The notes under the pieces are model-generated. The model had not been told where the DNA came from. It did no database searches and saw only the letters and a program-made list of their open reading frames with translations. Shown here piece after piece: positions 1-10,697 of a DNA stretch of 64,000 nt. The position numbers and the translations under genes are program-made. This DNA is from Rosenbergiella epipactidis (GTDB lineage: Bacteria > Pseudomonadota > Gammaproteobacteria > Enterobacterales > Enterobacteriaceae), in NCBI RefSeq assembly GCF_018494055.1, contig NZ_JABBFQ010000008.1:62001-126000 (forward strand), written 5' to 3'. How positions within the stretch are numbered: position 1 is the first letter of the stretch; each line of letters begins with the position of its first letter.

Positions 1-147
1 AATACTGATAGTGACCCCCATCAAGCTTGGATCTTGCTGAGGTAGGCGAATTTGGGGAGTTACATCAATGGTGTTGCTTGGCGCTGCGCAACCTGCCAAG
101 AGAAATAAGGCTAGCAACGGGAAACCAAACTTTTTCAAAAGAGCCAT
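1..147 (-). CDS. yajG: YajG family lipoprotein, N-terminal part (runs off window)
   Basis: The minus strand from 147 reads as an N-terminal lipoprotein signal (MALLKKFGFPLLALFLLAGC) with the lipobox LAGC. It continues with LPQQDPSLMGVTISI, which matches the start of E. coli YajG, a putative lipoprotein of unknown role. Only about 49 codons are present and the 3' end lies outside the window. It is divergent from bolA, as in E. coli. Confidence 0.85.
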   Translation of the reverse strand, partial: MALLKKFGFPLLALFLLAGCAAPSNTIDVTPQIRLPQQDPSLMGVTISI

Positions 148-304
148 GAATTTGCCACTCGATAGTTCATAAAGGAATTAAACCGCTTGTGCGGAACCGT
201 CACTAAAATAGCACGTTTTTTTTTCGCAAAAGTAGTATGTAACAAGAAATAAACGCTACAATTTATTTAAGGTCATTGGATGCCTTATTAGCGAGGGACT
301 TATT

Positions 305-619
305 ATGATACGTCAGACGATTGAAGAAAAATTAATTCAGGCTTTTTCACCTTCTCACCTTGATGTGCAGAATGAGAGTTATCGCCACAATGTGCCAGCA
401 GGTGCGGAAAGTCATTTCAAAGTGATTATCGTGTCTGAACAATTCACCGATCAACGCTTTCTCGCGCGTCACCGCTCTATTTACAGCATTTTAGGCGCTG
501 AGCTATCGGGTGGCGTTCATGCTTTAGCGCTACACACTTATACGCCGAAAGAGTGGGCGGGATTACAAGACACAGTATTGTCTTCACCGGACTGCCGTGG
601 CGCAGGAATGATCGCTTAA
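305..619 (+). CDS. bolA: BolA stress-response morphogen
   Basis: The product is 104 residues (E. coli BolA 105). It starts [10 protein letters not shown] and carries the BolA/IbaG fold with the conserved stretch [10 protein letters not shown] followed by RHRSIYSIL. BolA partners monothiol glutaredoxins around a shared iron-sulfur cluster and influences cell shape, envelope and biofilm genes under stress. A GAGGGA ribosome site lies about 8 bases before the ATG. It is a single gene ahead of tig, in the standard enterobacterial position. The family assignment is secure; regulation by sigma-S is known in E. coli but not shown here. Confidence 0.95.
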   Translation: MIRQTIEEKLIQAFSPSHLDVQNESYRHNVPAGAESHFKVIIVSEQFTDQRFLARHRSIYSILGAELSGGVHALALHTYTPKEWAGLQDTVLSSPDCRGAGMIA

Positions 620-897
620 AAAGAAGACAGTTTGAATAATTATTTTCTGATTTGTCTCAAAATGTCCCCTTAATGGATAAAATTTTCGCAGAATCTCCCC
701 TCGAAACCCTGCCAAATCTCGACTCATATCGTTGATGCCGCTATAATGCGGCGTCTATTTTTCCAGAATGTCTTCGTGACGCTTCTGGTAACAGGGATGT
801 TGTGCAAACCGTATCAACATATTCTGTTGTCGAACAGTGAGTCGTCTTGCTGTTCTCTATGAAGCCAATCGAGCACGTGATTTTTTGAGGTAACAAG

Positions 898-2196
898 ATG
901 CAAGTTTCAGTTGAAACAACTCAGGGCCTAGGCCGTCGCATTACCATGACTATCCCTGCCGACAACATCGAAGGTGCGGTGAAGAAAGAACTGGTTGATA
1001 TCGCTAAAAAAGCGCGTATTGATGGTTTCCGTAAAGGCAAAGTGCCAATGACCATCATCGAAAAGCGTTACGGTGCTTCTGCTCGTCAGGATGTTCTGGG
1101 CGAACTTATGTCTCGTCATTTTATCGATGCGATCATTAAAGAGAAGATTAATCCAGCGGGCGCACCAAACTACGTTCCAGGTGAATACAAGTTAGGTGAA
1201 GATTTCACTTACTCAGTAGAATTCGAAGTTTACCCAGAAGTTGAATTAAAAGGGTTAGAGAACATCGAAATTGAGAAGCCTGTAGTCGATGTCAACGATG
1301 AAGACGTTGATGCCATGCTAGACACTCTGCGTAAGCAACAAGCAGATTGGAAAGAAACTGATAAAGCGGCGACTGCTGAAGATCGCGTAACCATCGATTT
1401 CTCTGGTTCCGTTGACGGTGAAGAGTTCGAAGGTGGCAAATCTTCTGACTTCGTTCTGGCGATGGGTCAAGGTCGTATGATCCCAGGCTTCGAAGAAGGC
1501 GTAGTCGGTCACAAAGCAGGTGAAGAATTTACTATCGATGTTAAATTCCCTGAAGAGTACCACGCTGAAACCCTGAAAGGGAAAGACGCTAAGTTCGATA
1601 TCGTTCTGAAGAAAGTTGAAGAGCGTGAACTGCCAGAATTAACTGAAGAGTTCGTTAAGCGTTTCGGCGTTGCAGACGGTTCTGTTGATGGCCTGCGTGC
1701 AGAAATCAGCAAAAATATGCAACGTGAGCTGAAAGGCGCAGTGCGTAACCGCATTAAGACCCAAGCTATCGACGGTCTACTGGCGCAAAACGAGATTGAC
1801 GTTCCTGCTGCACTGATTGACGGTGAGATCGACGTTTTACGTCGTCAAGCAGCTCAACGCTTTGGTGGTAACGAGCAACAAGCGTTAGAACTGCCACGCG
1901 AGCTGTTTGAAGAGCAAGCGAAACGTCGCGTTATGGTTGGATTACTGTTAGGTGAAGTGATCAACACTAACGAGCTGAAAGCTGACGAAGAACGTGTTAA
2001 CACCATGATCGCTGATATGGCTGCAGCGTACGAAGATCCACAAGAAGTGATCGAGTACTACAGCAAAAATAAAGAGATGATGGACAACATGCGTAACGTT
2101 GCGTTAGAAGAGCAGGCTGTTGATTTCATTCTTGAAAAAGCTAAAGTTACTGATAAAGCGACTAAGTTCCAAGAACTGATGAACCAACAAGCTTAA
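898..2196 (+). CDS. tig: Trigger factor, ribosome-associated chaperone
   Basis: The product has 432 residues, the same as E. coli. Trigger factor binds near the ribosomal exit tunnel and holds nascent chains, and has peptidyl-prolyl isomerase activity. The order is an N-terminal ribosome-binding domain with the signature loop GFRKGKVP (about residues 43-50), an FKBP-type PPIase domain (about 150-245, including [14 protein letters not shown] and [11 protein letters not shown]) and the C-terminal substrate arms. A strong GAGGTAAC site precedes the ATG. A rho-independent terminator follows directly, so tig is transcribed separately from clpPX. Confidence 0.98.
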   Translation: MQVSVETTQGLGRRITMTIPADNIEGAVKKELVDIAKKARIDGFRKGKVPMTIIEKRYGASARQDVLGELMSRHFIDAIIKEKINPAGAPNYVPGEYKLGEDFTYSVEFEVYPEVELKGLENIEIEKPVVDVNDEDVDAMLDTLRKQQADWKETDKAATAEDRVTIDFSGSVDGEEFEGGKSSDFVLAMGQGRMIPGFEEGVVGHKAGEEFTIDVKFPEEYHAETLKGKDAKFDIVLKKVEERELPELTEEFVKRFGVADGSVDGLRAEISKNMQRELKGAVRNRIKTQAIDGLLAQNEIDVPAALIDGEIDVLRRQAAQRFGGNEQQALELPRELFEEQAKRRVMVGLLLGEVINTNELKADEERVNTMIADMAAAYEDPQEVIEYYSKNKEMMDNMRNVALEEQAVDFILEKAKVTDKATKFQELMNQQA

Positions 2197-2222
2197 GACG
2201 TAATAGTGTAGCTATTGAATTA

Positions 2223-2254
2223 GGCTCGTGATTTTAGGTCACGGGCCTTTTTTA
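2223..2254 (+). terminator. Intrinsic terminator after tig
   Basis: A 9-bp stem (GGCTCGTGA at 2223-2231 with TCACGGGCC at 2239-2247, one G-T pair) is followed by a run of six T. It lies 26 bases after the tig stop. Confidence 0.85.
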
Positions 2255-2415
2255 TCGTCCCCCCTTGAAAAGAATTTTCTGAACCGCAGTAATCTACTTC
2301 GCGTATTAATCAAAACCTTGTTATGCTTGAATGAATGTAAAATTACACTGCATCAGTGGCTGCTGTTACTAAAGGCGACAAGCGTTGCTCAAGAAATTTA
2401 CCCAGGAGATGGTTT

Positions 2416-3039
2416 ATGTCATACAGTAATCAACCCGAAATGACGCCAGCCCAAATGGCACTGGTTCCCATGGTTGTCGAGCAAACCTCGCGCGGCGAAC
2501 GTTCTTACGATATCTATTCACGCTTATTAAAAGAACGCGTTATTTTTATGACCGGTCAGGTTGAAGACCATATGGCAAACCTGATTGTTGCGCAGATGCT
2601 GTTTCTTGAAGCAGAAAACCCAGAAAAAGATATCTATCTTTATATCAACTCACCGGGTGGGGTGATTACCGCTGGTATGTCTATCTACGACACCATGCAA
2701 TTCATCAAACCGGATGTCAGCACTATCTGTATGGGGCAAGCTTGCTCCATGGGCGCGTTCTTATTAACCGCTGGCGCAGAGGGTAAGCGTTTCTGCCTAC
2801 CTAACTCCCGTGTGATGATTCACCAGCCATTAGGCGGTTATCAGGGGCAAGCGAGCGATATCGAAATTCATGCCAAAGAGATCTTGAAGGTCAAACAGCG
2901 TATGAATGAACTGATGGCTAAGCACACTGGTAAAACCTTAGAAGAAATCGAGCGTGATACTGAGCGGGATCGTTTCCTCTCTGCAGCAGAAGCCGTAGAC
3001 TATGGATTGGTCGACTCCATCCTGACTCACCGCAAGTAA
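2416..3039 (+). CDS. clpP: ClpP ATP-dependent protease proteolytic subunit
   Basis: The start chosen is ATG 2416 ([10 protein letters not shown]), which gives 207 residues, the E. coli length, and has AGGAG nine bases upstream. The frame stays open upstream but matches nothing there. ClpP forms the two-ring tetradecameric serine peptidase chamber fed by ClpX or ClpA. The catalytic triad is visible: Ser111 in GQACSMGAF, His136 in MIHQPLGG and Asp185 in DTERDRF (precursor numbering). The residue before the serine is Cys rather than the usual Ala, a mild change. The N-terminal propeptide is present. clpX follows after 87 bases, so the two are probably one operon. Confidence 0.97.
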   Translation: MSYSNQPEMTPAQMALVPMVVEQTSRGERSYDIYSRLLKERVIFMTGQVEDHMANLIVAQMLFLEAENPEKDIYLYINSPGGVITAGMSIYDTMQFIKPDVSTICMGQACSMGAFLLTAGAEGKRFCLPNSRVMIHQPLGGYQGQASDIEIHAKEILKVKQRMNELMAKHTGKTLEEIERDTERDRFLSAAEAVDYGLVDSILTHRK

Positions 3040-3126
3040 AAGCGCTAAGCAAATTGCACACCTAAACGTCGAGTATTATCACAAAAGATAATGCTGGCAT
3101 TGATAACACTGAGAAGAGGCTAACTG

Positions 3127-4398
3127 ATGACTGATAAGCGCAAAGAGGGTTCAGGTAAATTGCTGTACTGCTCTTTCTGCGGCAAGAGCCAGCATGAAGT
3201 GCGTAAGCTAATTGCCGGACCGTCAGTGTATATCTGCGACGAATGTGTTGATTTATGTAATGACATTATTCGTGAAGAGATAAAAGAAGTTGCTCCACAT
3301 CGCGAGCGCAATGCACTGCCGACGCCGCGTGAGATCCGCACGCATCTCGATGATTATGTGATTGGTCAAGAAAAGGCGAAGAAAGTCCTTTCTGTCGCAG
3401 TCTATAACCACTATAAGCGCCTACGTAATGGCGATACATCGAACGGTGTTGAATTAGGTAAAAGTAACATTTTACTTATCGGCCCTACCGGAAGTGGTAA
3501 AACCTTACTTGCTGAAACCCTAGCACGTTTGCTGGATGTGCCGTTCACTATGGCGGATGCCACGACCCTGACAGAAGCGGGTTATGTCGGTGAAGATGTT
3601 GAAAACATCATCCAGAAGTTACTCCAAAAATGTGACTACGATGTTGAGAAAGCGCAACGTGGTATCGTTTATATCGATGAGATCGATAAAATTTCACGTA
3701 AGTCAGATAACCCTTCCATCACCCGTGATGTCTCGGGCGAAGGTGTTCAACAAGCCTTACTGAAACTGATTGAAGGGACAGTGGCAGCCGTTCCTCCACA
3801 AGGTGGCCGTAAACACCCACAACAAGAGTTTTTGCAAGTTGATACTTCAAAAATTCTCTTTATCTGTGGGGGCGCTTTTGCTGGATTAGATAAAGTGATC
3901 GCTCAGCGTGTCGAAACGGGTTCAGGTATCGGTTTTGGCGCAACGGTAAAAGATCCGTCTAAGAAAGCGGCTGAAGGAGAGCTTTTAGCCCAAGCAGAGC
4001 CTGAAGATTTGATTAAATTTGGCTTGATCCCTGAGTTCATCGGCCGTCTTCCTGTGGTCGCGACCCTGAGCGAACTGAGTGAAGAAGCGTTGATTCAAAT
4101 TTTACGCGAACCTAAAAATGCGTTAACGAAGCAATACCAAGCGTTATTCAGCCTTGAAGGCGCAGAGCTAGAGTTCCGTGAAGAAGCACTTGTGGCGATT
4201 GCAGAGAAAGCAATGAGCCGTAAGACCGGCGCACGCGGACTCCGTTCTATCGTTGAAGCGGCATTGCTTGAAACCATGTATGAACTGCCTTCAATTGAGG
4301 GCGTTGAAAAAGTGGTTATCGACGAAAATGTGATTGCGGGAACCTCTGAACCGATGCTTATTTATGGTAAGCAAGAAGCGCAAGCCTCTGGTGAGTAA
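3127..4398 (+). CDS. clpX: ClpX AAA+ unfoldase
   Basis: The product has 423 residues (E. coli 424). The N-terminal zinc-binding domain shows [11 protein letters not shown] then CDECVDLC (about residues 15-42), which selects substrates and adaptors. The AAA+ module has Walker A GPTGSGKT (about 120) and Walker [10 protein letters not shown], and the IGF loop that docks on ClpP appears as GSGIGFGA. It unfolds tagged proteins for ClpP. It lies downstream of clpP in the same orientation and is followed by an intrinsic terminator. Confidence 0.98.
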   Translation: MTDKRKEGSGKLLYCSFCGKSQHEVRKLIAGPSVYICDECVDLCNDIIREEIKEVAPHRERNALPTPREIRTHLDDYVIGQEKAKKVLSVAVYNHYKRLRNGDTSNGVELGKSNILLIGPTGSGKTLLAETLARLLDVPFTMADATTLTEAGYVGEDVENIIQKLLQKCDYDVEKAQRGIVYIDEIDKISRKSDNPSITRDVSGEGVQQALLKLIEGTVAAVPPQGGRKHPQQEFLQVDTSKILFICGGAFAGLDKVIAQRVETGSGIGFGATVKDPSKKAAEGELLAQAEPEDLIKFGLIPEFIGRLPVVATLSELSEEALIQILREPKNALTKQYQALFSLEGAELEFREEALVAIAEKAMSRKTGARGLRSIVEAALLETMYELPSIEGVEKVVIDENVIAGTSEPMLIYGKQEAQASGE

Positions 4399-4428
4399 AT
4401 AACCGAGTCGTTAGAGTAATACGTTAAT

Positions 4429-4459
4429 AAAGGGGAAATTAAATTTCCCCTTTATTTTT
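4429..4459 (+). terminator. Intrinsic terminator after clpX
   Basis: An inverted repeat of AAAGGGGAAAT with ATTTCCCCTTT is followed by ATTTTTC. It is A/T-symmetric. It closes the clpPX operon about 30 bases after the stop. Confidence 0.85.
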
Positions 4460-4473
4460 CTTACGTATAGACC

Positions 4474-4501
4474 GTTGAATATCATAATATCATCCCCATA
4501 T
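4474..4501 (+). promoter_or_regulatory. Sigma-32 (heat-shock) promoter of lon
   Basis: A GTTGAAT -35 element (4474-4480) is followed after 13 bases by CCCCATAT (4494-4501). This is the RpoH -35/-10 pattern and nearly the same as the E. coli lon heat-shock promoter. It lies 76 bases before the lon start. Confidence 0.85.
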
Positions 4502-4577
4502 GTTAATCATCTAGACGTGGTAAGTCACAGAGTTAGGCCTATCACACCCAGCGGAAATTAAACTAAGAGAGAGCTCT

Positions 4578-6935
4578 ATGACTTCTGAGCGTTCCGAACA
4601 CATTGATATTCCCGTGTTACCTTTACGCGATGTGGTGGTTTATCCGCACATGGTGATACCGTTATTCGTGGGTCGCGAAAAATCTATCCGCTGCTTAGAG
4701 TCAGCGATGGATAACGATAAAAAAATTCTGCTGGTGGCGCAGAAAGAAGCGACTACTGATGAGCCGAGTATTGACGATTTATTTACTGTCGGAACGGTGG
4801 CTTCGGTCCTACAGATGCTAAAACTGCCAGACGGTACGGTTAAAGTATTGGTCGAAGGGGTACAGCGTGCAACATTGACCTCGCTTGATGATAGCCAAGA
4901 GTTTTTCACGGCGCAGATTGAGTATATCGAAAGCCCTGACATTGATGACAGCGAGCAAGAGGTGCTGATCCGCGCGGCGGTCAGTCAATTCGAAGGCTAC
5001 ATCAAACTCAACAAAAAGATCCCACCGGAAGTGTTGACCTCTTTAAACAATCTTGAGGATGCAGCACGCCTAGCAGATACCATTGCCGCGCATATGCCAC
5101 TTAAATTGGCAGACAAGCAATCAGTACTGGAAATGTCAGACGTTAATGAACGTCTGGAGTACTTGATGGCCATGATGGAATCAGAAATTGATCTGCTACA
5201 GGTCGAAAAACGTATTCGTAATCGTGTCAAGAAGCAGATGGAGAAGAGCCAGCGCGAGTATTATCTGAACGAGCAAATGAAAGCGATTCAGAAAGAACTC
5301 GGCGAAATGGACGATGTACCTGATGAATTCGAAGCATTGAAACGCAAGATCGATGAAGCGAAGATGCCTGCGGAAGCGAAAGAGAAAGCTGAAGCTGAGC
5401 TACAGAAGCTGAAAATGATGTCACCGATGTCTGCTGAAGCGACAGTCGTACGCGGCTATATCGACTGGATGGTTCAGGTTCCTTGGGTGGGGCGTAGCAA
5501 AGTTAAGAAAGACCTGCGTAAAGCACAAGAAACGCTTGATAAAGACCACTTCGGTTTAGATCGCGTTAAAGACCGCATTCTTGAATACCTCGCGGTACAA
5601 AGCCGTGTGAATAAGATCCGGGGTCCTATTCTTTGCTTAGTGGGGCCTCCTGGTGTTGGGAAAACCTCTTTAGGTCAATCTATCGCTAAGGCGACAGGAC
5701 GCAAGTACATCCGTATGGCGTTGGGTGGCGTGCGCGATGAAGCGGAAATTCGTGGACACCGCCGGACTTATATCGGTTCTATGCCGGGTAAATTGATTCA
5801 AAAGATGGCGAAAGTTGGGGTTCGTAACCCGCTATTCCTACTTGATGAAATCGATAAGATGTCCGCAGATATGCGGGGCGATCCCGCTTCAGCGCTGTTA
5901 GAGGTGTTAGATCCAGAGCAAAACAATGCGTTCAATGATCACTATTTAGAAGTGGATTATGATCTGTCTGATGTGATGTTCGTTGCGACGTCTAACTCAA
6001 TGAACATCCCAGGGCCGTTACTGGACCGGATGGAAGTGATTCGTCTTTCTGGGTATACCGAAGATGAGAAGCTCAATATCGCTAAAGACCACCTGTTACC
6101 CAAACAGATGGAACGTAATGCGCTTAAATCGGGTGAATTAACGGTCGAAGATAGCGCCATCATGGGCATCATCCGTTTTTACACGCGTGAAGCGGGCGTG
6201 CGTAGCTTGGAAAGGGAACTCTCTAAACTTTGCCGTAAAGCCGTTAAAGCGCTTCTGCTTGATAAGAAGTTGAAACATATCACGATTAATGCTGAAAACC
6301 TCAGCGAATATCTTGGTGTTCAACGCTTTGATTATGGCCGTGCAGACGAGAAAAATCGTATCGGTGAAGTGACTGGACTGGCGTGGACCGAGGTAGGTGG
6401 CGACCTGTTGACCATTGAAACCGCGAGTGTTCCAGGTAAAGGTAAACTCTCGTACACCGGTTCTCTGGGCGAAGTGATGCAGGAATCTATTCAGGCGGCG
6501 ATGACAGTGGTACGTTCTCGTGCAGAATCATTAGGTATCAATAATGATTTCTACGAAAAACGAGATATTCACGTTCACGTTCCTGAAGGTGCGACACCGA
6601 AAGATGGCCCAAGCGCAGGGATTGCAATGTGTACGGCTTTAGTCTCAAGTCTTACTGGAAACCCGGTTAAAGCTGAAGTGGCGATGACGGGAGAAATCAC
6701 TTTACGCGGACAAGTGTTACCTATAGGTGGCTTAAAAGAGAAGCTGTTAGCCGCTCACCGTGGTGGCATAAAAACCGTGTTGATTCCTTTCGAGAATAAG
6801 CGCGATTTAGAGGAAATCCCTCAAAATGTTATCGCTGATCTCAGTATCCATCCGGTGAAAAACATTGAAGAAGTTTTAAAATTAGCCCTTGAACGTGCGC
6901 CAGAAGGGATTGAAGTAATTACCCCATCGGCATAA
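4578..6935 (+). CDS. lon: Lon ATP-dependent serine protease
   Basis: The product has 785 residues (E. coli 784). It is a hexameric AAA+ protease that degrades misfolded proteins and regulators. The order is an N-terminal substrate-binding LAN domain (IPVLPLRDVVVYPHMVIPL), a coiled helical region, an AAA+ domain with Walker A GPPGVGKTS (about residue 356) and Walker B LFLLDEIDK, and a C-terminal protease domain with the catalytic serine in PKDGPSAGIAM (about 680) and lysine in GGLKEKLLAA (about 723). The start follows an AGAGAG site. The sigma-32 promoter upstream predicts heat-shock induction. hupB follows as in E. coli. Confidence 0.98.
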   Translation: MTSERSEHIDIPVLPLRDVVVYPHMVIPLFVGREKSIRCLESAMDNDKKILLVAQKEATTDEPSIDDLFTVGTVASVLQMLKLPDGTVKVLVEGVQRATLTSLDDSQEFFTAQIEYIESPDIDDSEQEVLIRAAVSQFEGYIKLNKKIPPEVLTSLNNLEDAARLADTIAAHMPLKLADKQSVLEMSDVNERLEYLMAMMESEIDLLQVEKRIRNRVKKQMEKSQREYYLNEQMKAIQKELGEMDDVPDEFEALKRKIDEAKMPAEAKEKAEAELQKLKMMSPMSAEATVVRGYIDWMVQVPWVGRSKVKKDLRKAQETLDKDHFGLDRVKDRILEYLAVQSRVNKIRGPILCLVGPPGVGKTSLGQSIAKATGRKYIRMALGGVRDEAEIRGHRRTYIGSMPGKLIQKMAKVGVRNPLFLLDEIDKMSADMRGDPASALLEVLDPEQNNAFNDHYLEVDYDLSDVMFVATSNSMNIPGPLLDRMEVIRLSGYTEDEKLNIAKDHLLPKQMERNALKSGELTVEDSAIMGIIRFYTREAGVRSLERELSKLCRKAVKALLLDKKLKHITINAENLSEYLGVQRFDYGRADEKNRIGEVTGLAWTEVGGDLLTIETASVPGKGKLSYTGSLGEVMQESIQAAMTVVRSRAESLGINNDFYEKRDIHVHVPEGATPKDGPSAGIAMCTALVSSLTGNPVKAEVAMTGEITLRGQVLPIGGLKEKLLAAHRGGIKTVLIPFENKRDLEEIPQNVIADLSIHPVKNIEEVLKLALERAPEGIEVITPSA

Positions 6936-7106
6936 CATGGCGAACTTGTCGAATACCTATAGTGGGTATTCGACATCATTAAGTTGATTTTTGTGGACCA
7001 TTCGGAGCATTTACGTTGTTTCGAGCGTCGATGCCTGCTATAACAAGCAGCTCATAAGTGAGAGGGGATACTCTCTGCGACATGAAATAATAAAGGGGAT
7101 GTTAAC

Positions 7107-7379
7107 GTGAATAAATCACAATTGGTTGATAAAATTGCTGCTGATGCAGATATTTCCAAAGCAGCTGCAGGACGTGTTTTAGACGCATTTATTGGTGCGG
7201 TAACTGAATCATTAAAAGCTGGTGATGACGTTGCTCTGGTCGGTTTTGGAACTTTCGCGGTTAAAGAGCGTGCTGAACGTACTGGCCGCAACCCGCAAAC
7301 AGGTAAAGAGATTACTATCCCTGCAGGTAAAGTCCCTGGCTTCCGTGCAGGTAAAGGGTTAAAAGACTCAGTTAACTAA
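7107..7379 (+). CDS. hupB: DNA-binding protein HU-beta
   Basis: The product has 90 residues, identical in length to E. coli HupB. HU is a nucleoid protein that binds and bends DNA without strong sequence preference, as a dimer with HU-alpha. The DNA-binding beta-arm signature [20 protein letters not shown] (residues 55-74) is intact. The 171-base gap after lon is its promoter region. A clear terminator follows, so it is a single-gene transcript. Confidence 0.97.
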   Translation: MNKSQLVDKIAADADISKAAAGRVLDAFIGAVTESLKAGDDVALVGFGTFAVKERAERTGRNPQTGKEITIPAGKVPGFRAGKGLKDSVN

Positions 7380-7447
7380 CTCTTACTCACCGTGAAACAA
7401 TTTCTTTCATGGAATGAGGACGCGATAACGCTTCTCATGTAACATAG

Positions 7448-7476
7448 AGGCACATCAATCGATGTGCCTTTTTTTC
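7448..7476 (+). terminator. Intrinsic terminator after hupB
   Basis: A perfect 9-bp stem, AGGCACATC (7448-7456) with GATGTGCCT (7461-7469), has a 4-base loop and a run of T. Confidence 0.9.
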
Positions 7477-7551
7477 TGGTAAGTCATACGGGTTGCCTTA
7501 GGCCACATCGGCCAGCGTTAAATTTCTACCACAGTGGAGTGTTGCCAAATC

Positions 7552-9420
7552 ATGATGGACAATTTACGCTCAGCGTCTAACCACGTTGTGCTTAAAATCA
7601 TACTGGGAATAATCATTATTTCTTTCGTACTGACCGGTGTCAGTAACTATTTGATCGGCGGAAATCATGATTATGCTGCAAAAATCAACGGTGAAACAAT
7701 AAGCCGAGCTCAATTCGAAAATGCCTATAACAATGAGCGCGCACGCCAGCAACAACAATTGGGCGACCAATACGCACAATTAGCGGGCAATGAGCAATTT
7801 ATGCAGCAGCTTCGTCAACAAGCGCTTTCCCAACTTGTGGACCAAACACTTCTACAACAATATGTTCATTCACTCCACCTTGCGGTGACAGATGAACAAA
7901 TTAAGCAGGCTATTTTTGCCGTCCCGCAATTCCAAACCAATGGACATTTCGATAACGCGCTTTATAACTCTGTGTTAAGCAGCGTGAACTATACGCCAGA
8001 TAGCTATGCAGCATCTTTACGTAAAAGCCTAGCAAATCAGCAATTAGCCCAAGCAGTGGGTAATACCGATTTCGTGCTTAATAGCGAAGCAAACCGCATT
8101 GCCGATCTTGTTTCTCAACAACGTAAAATTCGTCAAGCAACCTTAAATATCGATAGCTTAGCTGCCCAGCAAAAAGTGACGGATGATGAAATTAAGGGTT
8201 ATTACGACACGCATCAAGACGCATTCAAATTACCTGAGCAATTCAAAGTCAGTTATATCAAACTGGATGCTAAGGCGATGCAAAAAGCGCCGACCGAGCA
8301 AGCAATTCAGGAATGGTATGACAGCCATAAAGCGGACTACACTCAACAGGCTCGCCAGCGCTATAGCGTTATTCAGGTAAAGACTCAGCAACAAGCAGAC
8401 GATTTACTTAAGCAACTGCAGCAAGGCGCTAACTTCGCGGAGATTGCGCGTCAACATTCTGAAGATTCCGTATCCGCCAAGCAGGGTGGGGATCTCGGCT
8501 GGATGGAGTACGATTCTGTTCCCGATGAAATCACTTCGGCGAAACTGACCGAGAAAGGCACACTGTCTGGCGTTATCAAAAGTTCTGTAGGCTACCTGAT
8601 TGTCCGTTTAGACGATGTCCAACCGGAACAGCAACAGTCGCTTGCTACGGTTCATCAAGCTGTTGCGGATAAAGTGCAACAAGAGGCCGCCATTAGCCAG
8701 TTCTACGCACTGCAGCAAAAAGTCAATGATGCAGCGAGTAACGATAATGACTCTTTGGCTGCTGCTGAACAAGTTGCAGGGACAAAAGCGGTTCAAACTT
8801 CATGGTTTAGCCAACAGTCAGTGCCTGATGTGCTGAATTTTGACCAAGTGAAAGAAGTGATCTTCAACGGTAGCTTACTCGGTGAGCAAGGCACGCCTGG
8901 CAGTAACTCGAGTATCATCACGGTCGATGGTGATCGCGCATTTGTCGTCCGTATTTCGGCACATGAACCGGCTAAAGTGAAACCTCAATCTGAAGTGACG
9001 GCAGATATTACTGCTGACATTAAGCATGATAAAGCGGTTGCTGCAGCTAAAGCTCAAGCTGAGTCAATAGTCACCGAATTACGTCAAGGTAAACAAACAC
9101 GCTTTGCGCAAGCTGGACTGCAGTTTGGTGCTGCGCAAACCTTGCAACGTAACCAACAATCGTCTTTATCAGAGACGGTATTTGGGTTAACGCCACCGCA
9201 AGGTACAACGCCTAACTATGGCTTTACTCAAGATAATAACGGCAACGTTGTCATCATTGCGTTGGACAAAGTGATCACCGGTGAAATGCCAGCTGCCCAG
9301 AAAGCGCAGATGGTGAAAGGGATTGCGGATAATAATGCCCAACTGGCCTTTACTGCACTGCTTGAGCAATTACGCCAGGAAGCGAAAATTAAGTACGGCG
9401 ATGCAGTGCAATTGCAATAA
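7552..9420 (+). CDS. ppiD: PpiD periplasmic folding chaperone (SurA-like, membrane-anchored)
   Basis: The start chosen is ATG 7552 (MMDNLRSASN), giving 622 residues (E. coli 623); an in-frame GTG at 7534 adds six residues with no family support. One N-terminal membrane helix (about residues 16-36) anchors a large periplasmic part. A parvulin domain lies at about residues 265-360, with GGDLGWMEYDSVPDE and SSVGYLIVRLDD. PpiD sits beside the SecYEG translocon and helps proteins emerging into the periplasm; the parvulin domain of the family has little or no isomerase activity. Confidence 0.95.
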   Translation: MMDNLRSASNHVVLKIILGIIIISFVLTGVSNYLIGGNHDYAAKINGETISRAQFENAYNNERARQQQQLGDQYAQLAGNEQFMQQLRQQALSQLVDQTLLQQYVHSLHLAVTDEQIKQAIFAVPQFQTNGHFDNALYNSVLSSVNYTPDSYAASLRKSLANQQLAQAVGNTDFVLNSEANRIADLVSQQRKIRQATLNIDSLAAQQKVTDDEIKGYYDTHQDAFKLPEQFKVSYIKLDAKAMQKAPTEQAIQEWYDSHKADYTQQARQRYSVIQVKTQQQADDLLKQLQQGANFAEIARQHSEDSVSAKQGGDLGWMEYDSVPDEITSAKLTEKGTLSGVIKSSVGYLIVRLDDVQPEQQQSLATVHQAVADKVQQEAAISQFYALQQKVNDAASNDNDSLAAAEQVAGTKAVQTSWFSQQSVPDVLNFDQVKEVIFNGSLLGEQGTPGSNSSIITVDGDRAFVVRISAHEPAKVKPQSEVTADITADIKHDKAVAAAKAQAESIVTELRQGKQTRFAQAGLQFGAAQTLQRNQQSSLSETVFGLTPPQGTTPNYGFTQDNNGNVVIIALDKVITGEMPAAQKAQMVKGIADNNAQLAFTALLEQLRQEAKIKYGDAVQLQ

Positions 9421-9453
9421 TACTCACAAATAATCATTGTTGTAATGATAATA

Positions 9454-9477
9454 AAAAGGTCGCTTATGCGGCCTTTT
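9454..9477 (+). terminator. Terminator-like hairpin after ppiD
   Basis: A 10-bp stem AAAAGGTCGC / GCGGCCTTTT (9454-9463 with 9468-9477, one G-T pair) has a TTAT loop. The 3' arm itself ends in the T run. Confidence 0.75.
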
Positions 9478-9553
9478 CCATTTCTCAACGCTCTCAATTG
9501 GCAAGCTTCCGCCATCGACATAGCCTATAGCTTCACTTAATAGGAGAACATCT

Positions 9554-9868
9554 ATGTCACGACAACAACTTACCCTTTTAATCTTCTTATTCGCTACACT
9601 GAGTCCCCTCACACAAGCTGCCACGCCGAAAAAGGGTGATAAAAATAGCGAAGTGGTACAACAACTGGCCGTTGATAAGGTGAATCTTAATACCGCAGAT
9701 GCCGCAACCTTGTCCGCAAAACTCAATGGTGTCGGACTGAAAAAAGCCCAAGCGATTATTGAGTACAGAGAAAAATATGGCTTATTTACGGATGTGAAGC
9801 AGCTGATAGAAGTGCCTGGTTTTGGCGAGAGCCTGGTTAGCCGTGTTATCGCAAAATTAACGCTATAG
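9554..9868 (+). CDS. ybaV: ComEA-type helix-hairpin-helix protein YbaV
   Basis: The product has 104 residues with a signal peptide (about residues 1-22, ending TQA-A) and a ComEA-like tandem helix-hairpin-helix region: VNLNTADAATLSAKLNGVG, then KKAQAIIEYREKYG and VPGFGESLVSRV. ComEA proteins bind DNA in the periplasm during natural transformation; in enterobacteria the role of YbaV is uncertain. It is somewhat shorter than E. coli YbaV (123). The AGGAG site is good. It lies between ppiD and queC as in E. coli. Confidence 0.9.
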   Translation: MSRQQLTLLIFLFATLSPLTQAATPKKGDKNSEVVQQLAVDKVNLNTADAATLSAKLNGVGLKKAQAIIEYREKYGLFTDVKQLIEVPGFGESLVSRVIAKLTL

Positions 9869-9900
9869 GGAGTAAGGGGTTACCGATGTAACCCCTGTGG

Positions 9901-10596
9901 TTAGCTAAGGTGATTTTTCGACTTCAATTCTTTCATCGTTTCGTCTGGTGCGTTAAGGTACTGCTCAAGACCTTTAGCACGAAGGTGACAGGCTGCACAC
10001 TCTCCGCAGCCTGAACCGGCGATACCGTTATAACAGGTTAGGGTATGGTCCTTGATTAGCGGTAACTGTCCCCAATAATCGGCAAGTGCCCAAGTTTCTG
10101 CTTTGTTCAGCCACATCAAAGGCGTTTCAAAACGCACGTCTTTAGCCATTCCGAGTACCACTGCTTGATTCAGGGCTTTAACAAATTCGTCACGACAATC
10201 GGGATAGCCTGAAAAATCGGTCTCACAGACACCGGTGATCACTGCTTCCGCTTCAACTTGGTAGGCATAGATCGAGGCTAAAGTAAGAAAGAGAATATTT
10301 CGGCCGGGAACAAAAGTACTGGGGAGTTCTGTGGCATTAGGTTGATAGCCGGGCACGGGAATATTGTCACGTGTCAGACTACTTATGGCTAATTCATTGA
10401 GTAAGGTCACGTCCATCACTTTATGCGCCGCTACGCCTAATCGCTGAGTCAGTTGCTGAGCAATAGCGATCTCTTGTTGGTGGCGTTGCCCATAATCAAA
10501 TGTAATACAGTGCACCTCATCATAGTGCTGAATGGCCTGCACTAAACAGGTGGTTGAGTCTTGACCACCACTAAATACGACAACTGCTTTTTTCAT
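9901..10596 (-). CDS. queC: 7-cyano-7-deazaguanine synthase QueC
   Basis: The product has 231 residues, the E. coli length. It converts 7-carboxy-7-deazaguanine to preQ0 using ATP and ammonia, on the route to queuosine in tRNA. The N-terminal PP-loop [10 protein letters not shown] (about residues 9-18) binds ATP, and the C-terminal zinc cluster appears as [16 protein letters not shown] (about 187-202). It is transcribed toward ybaV and divergent from decR. Confidence 0.97.
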   Translation of the reverse strand: MKKAVVVFSGGQDSTTCLVQAIQHYDEVHCITFDYGQRHQQEIAIAQQLTQRLGVAAHKVMDVTLLNELAISSLTRDNIPVPGYQPNATELPSTFVPGRNILFLTLASIYAYQVEAEAVITGVCETDFSGYPDCRDEFVKALNQAVVLGMAKDVRFETPLMWLNKAETWALADYWGQLPLIKDHTLTCYNGIAGSGCGECAACHLRAKGLEQYLNAPDETMKELKSKNHLS

Positions 10597-10697
10597 CTTT
10601 AGGGTCTCTAAGGAAAATTTTGACTATTTTACCTCGAGAAGAGGAGTCGCCGCAAAATTAGCAGTATGATAGTGCTGATTTTGGCTCAACGATAGGC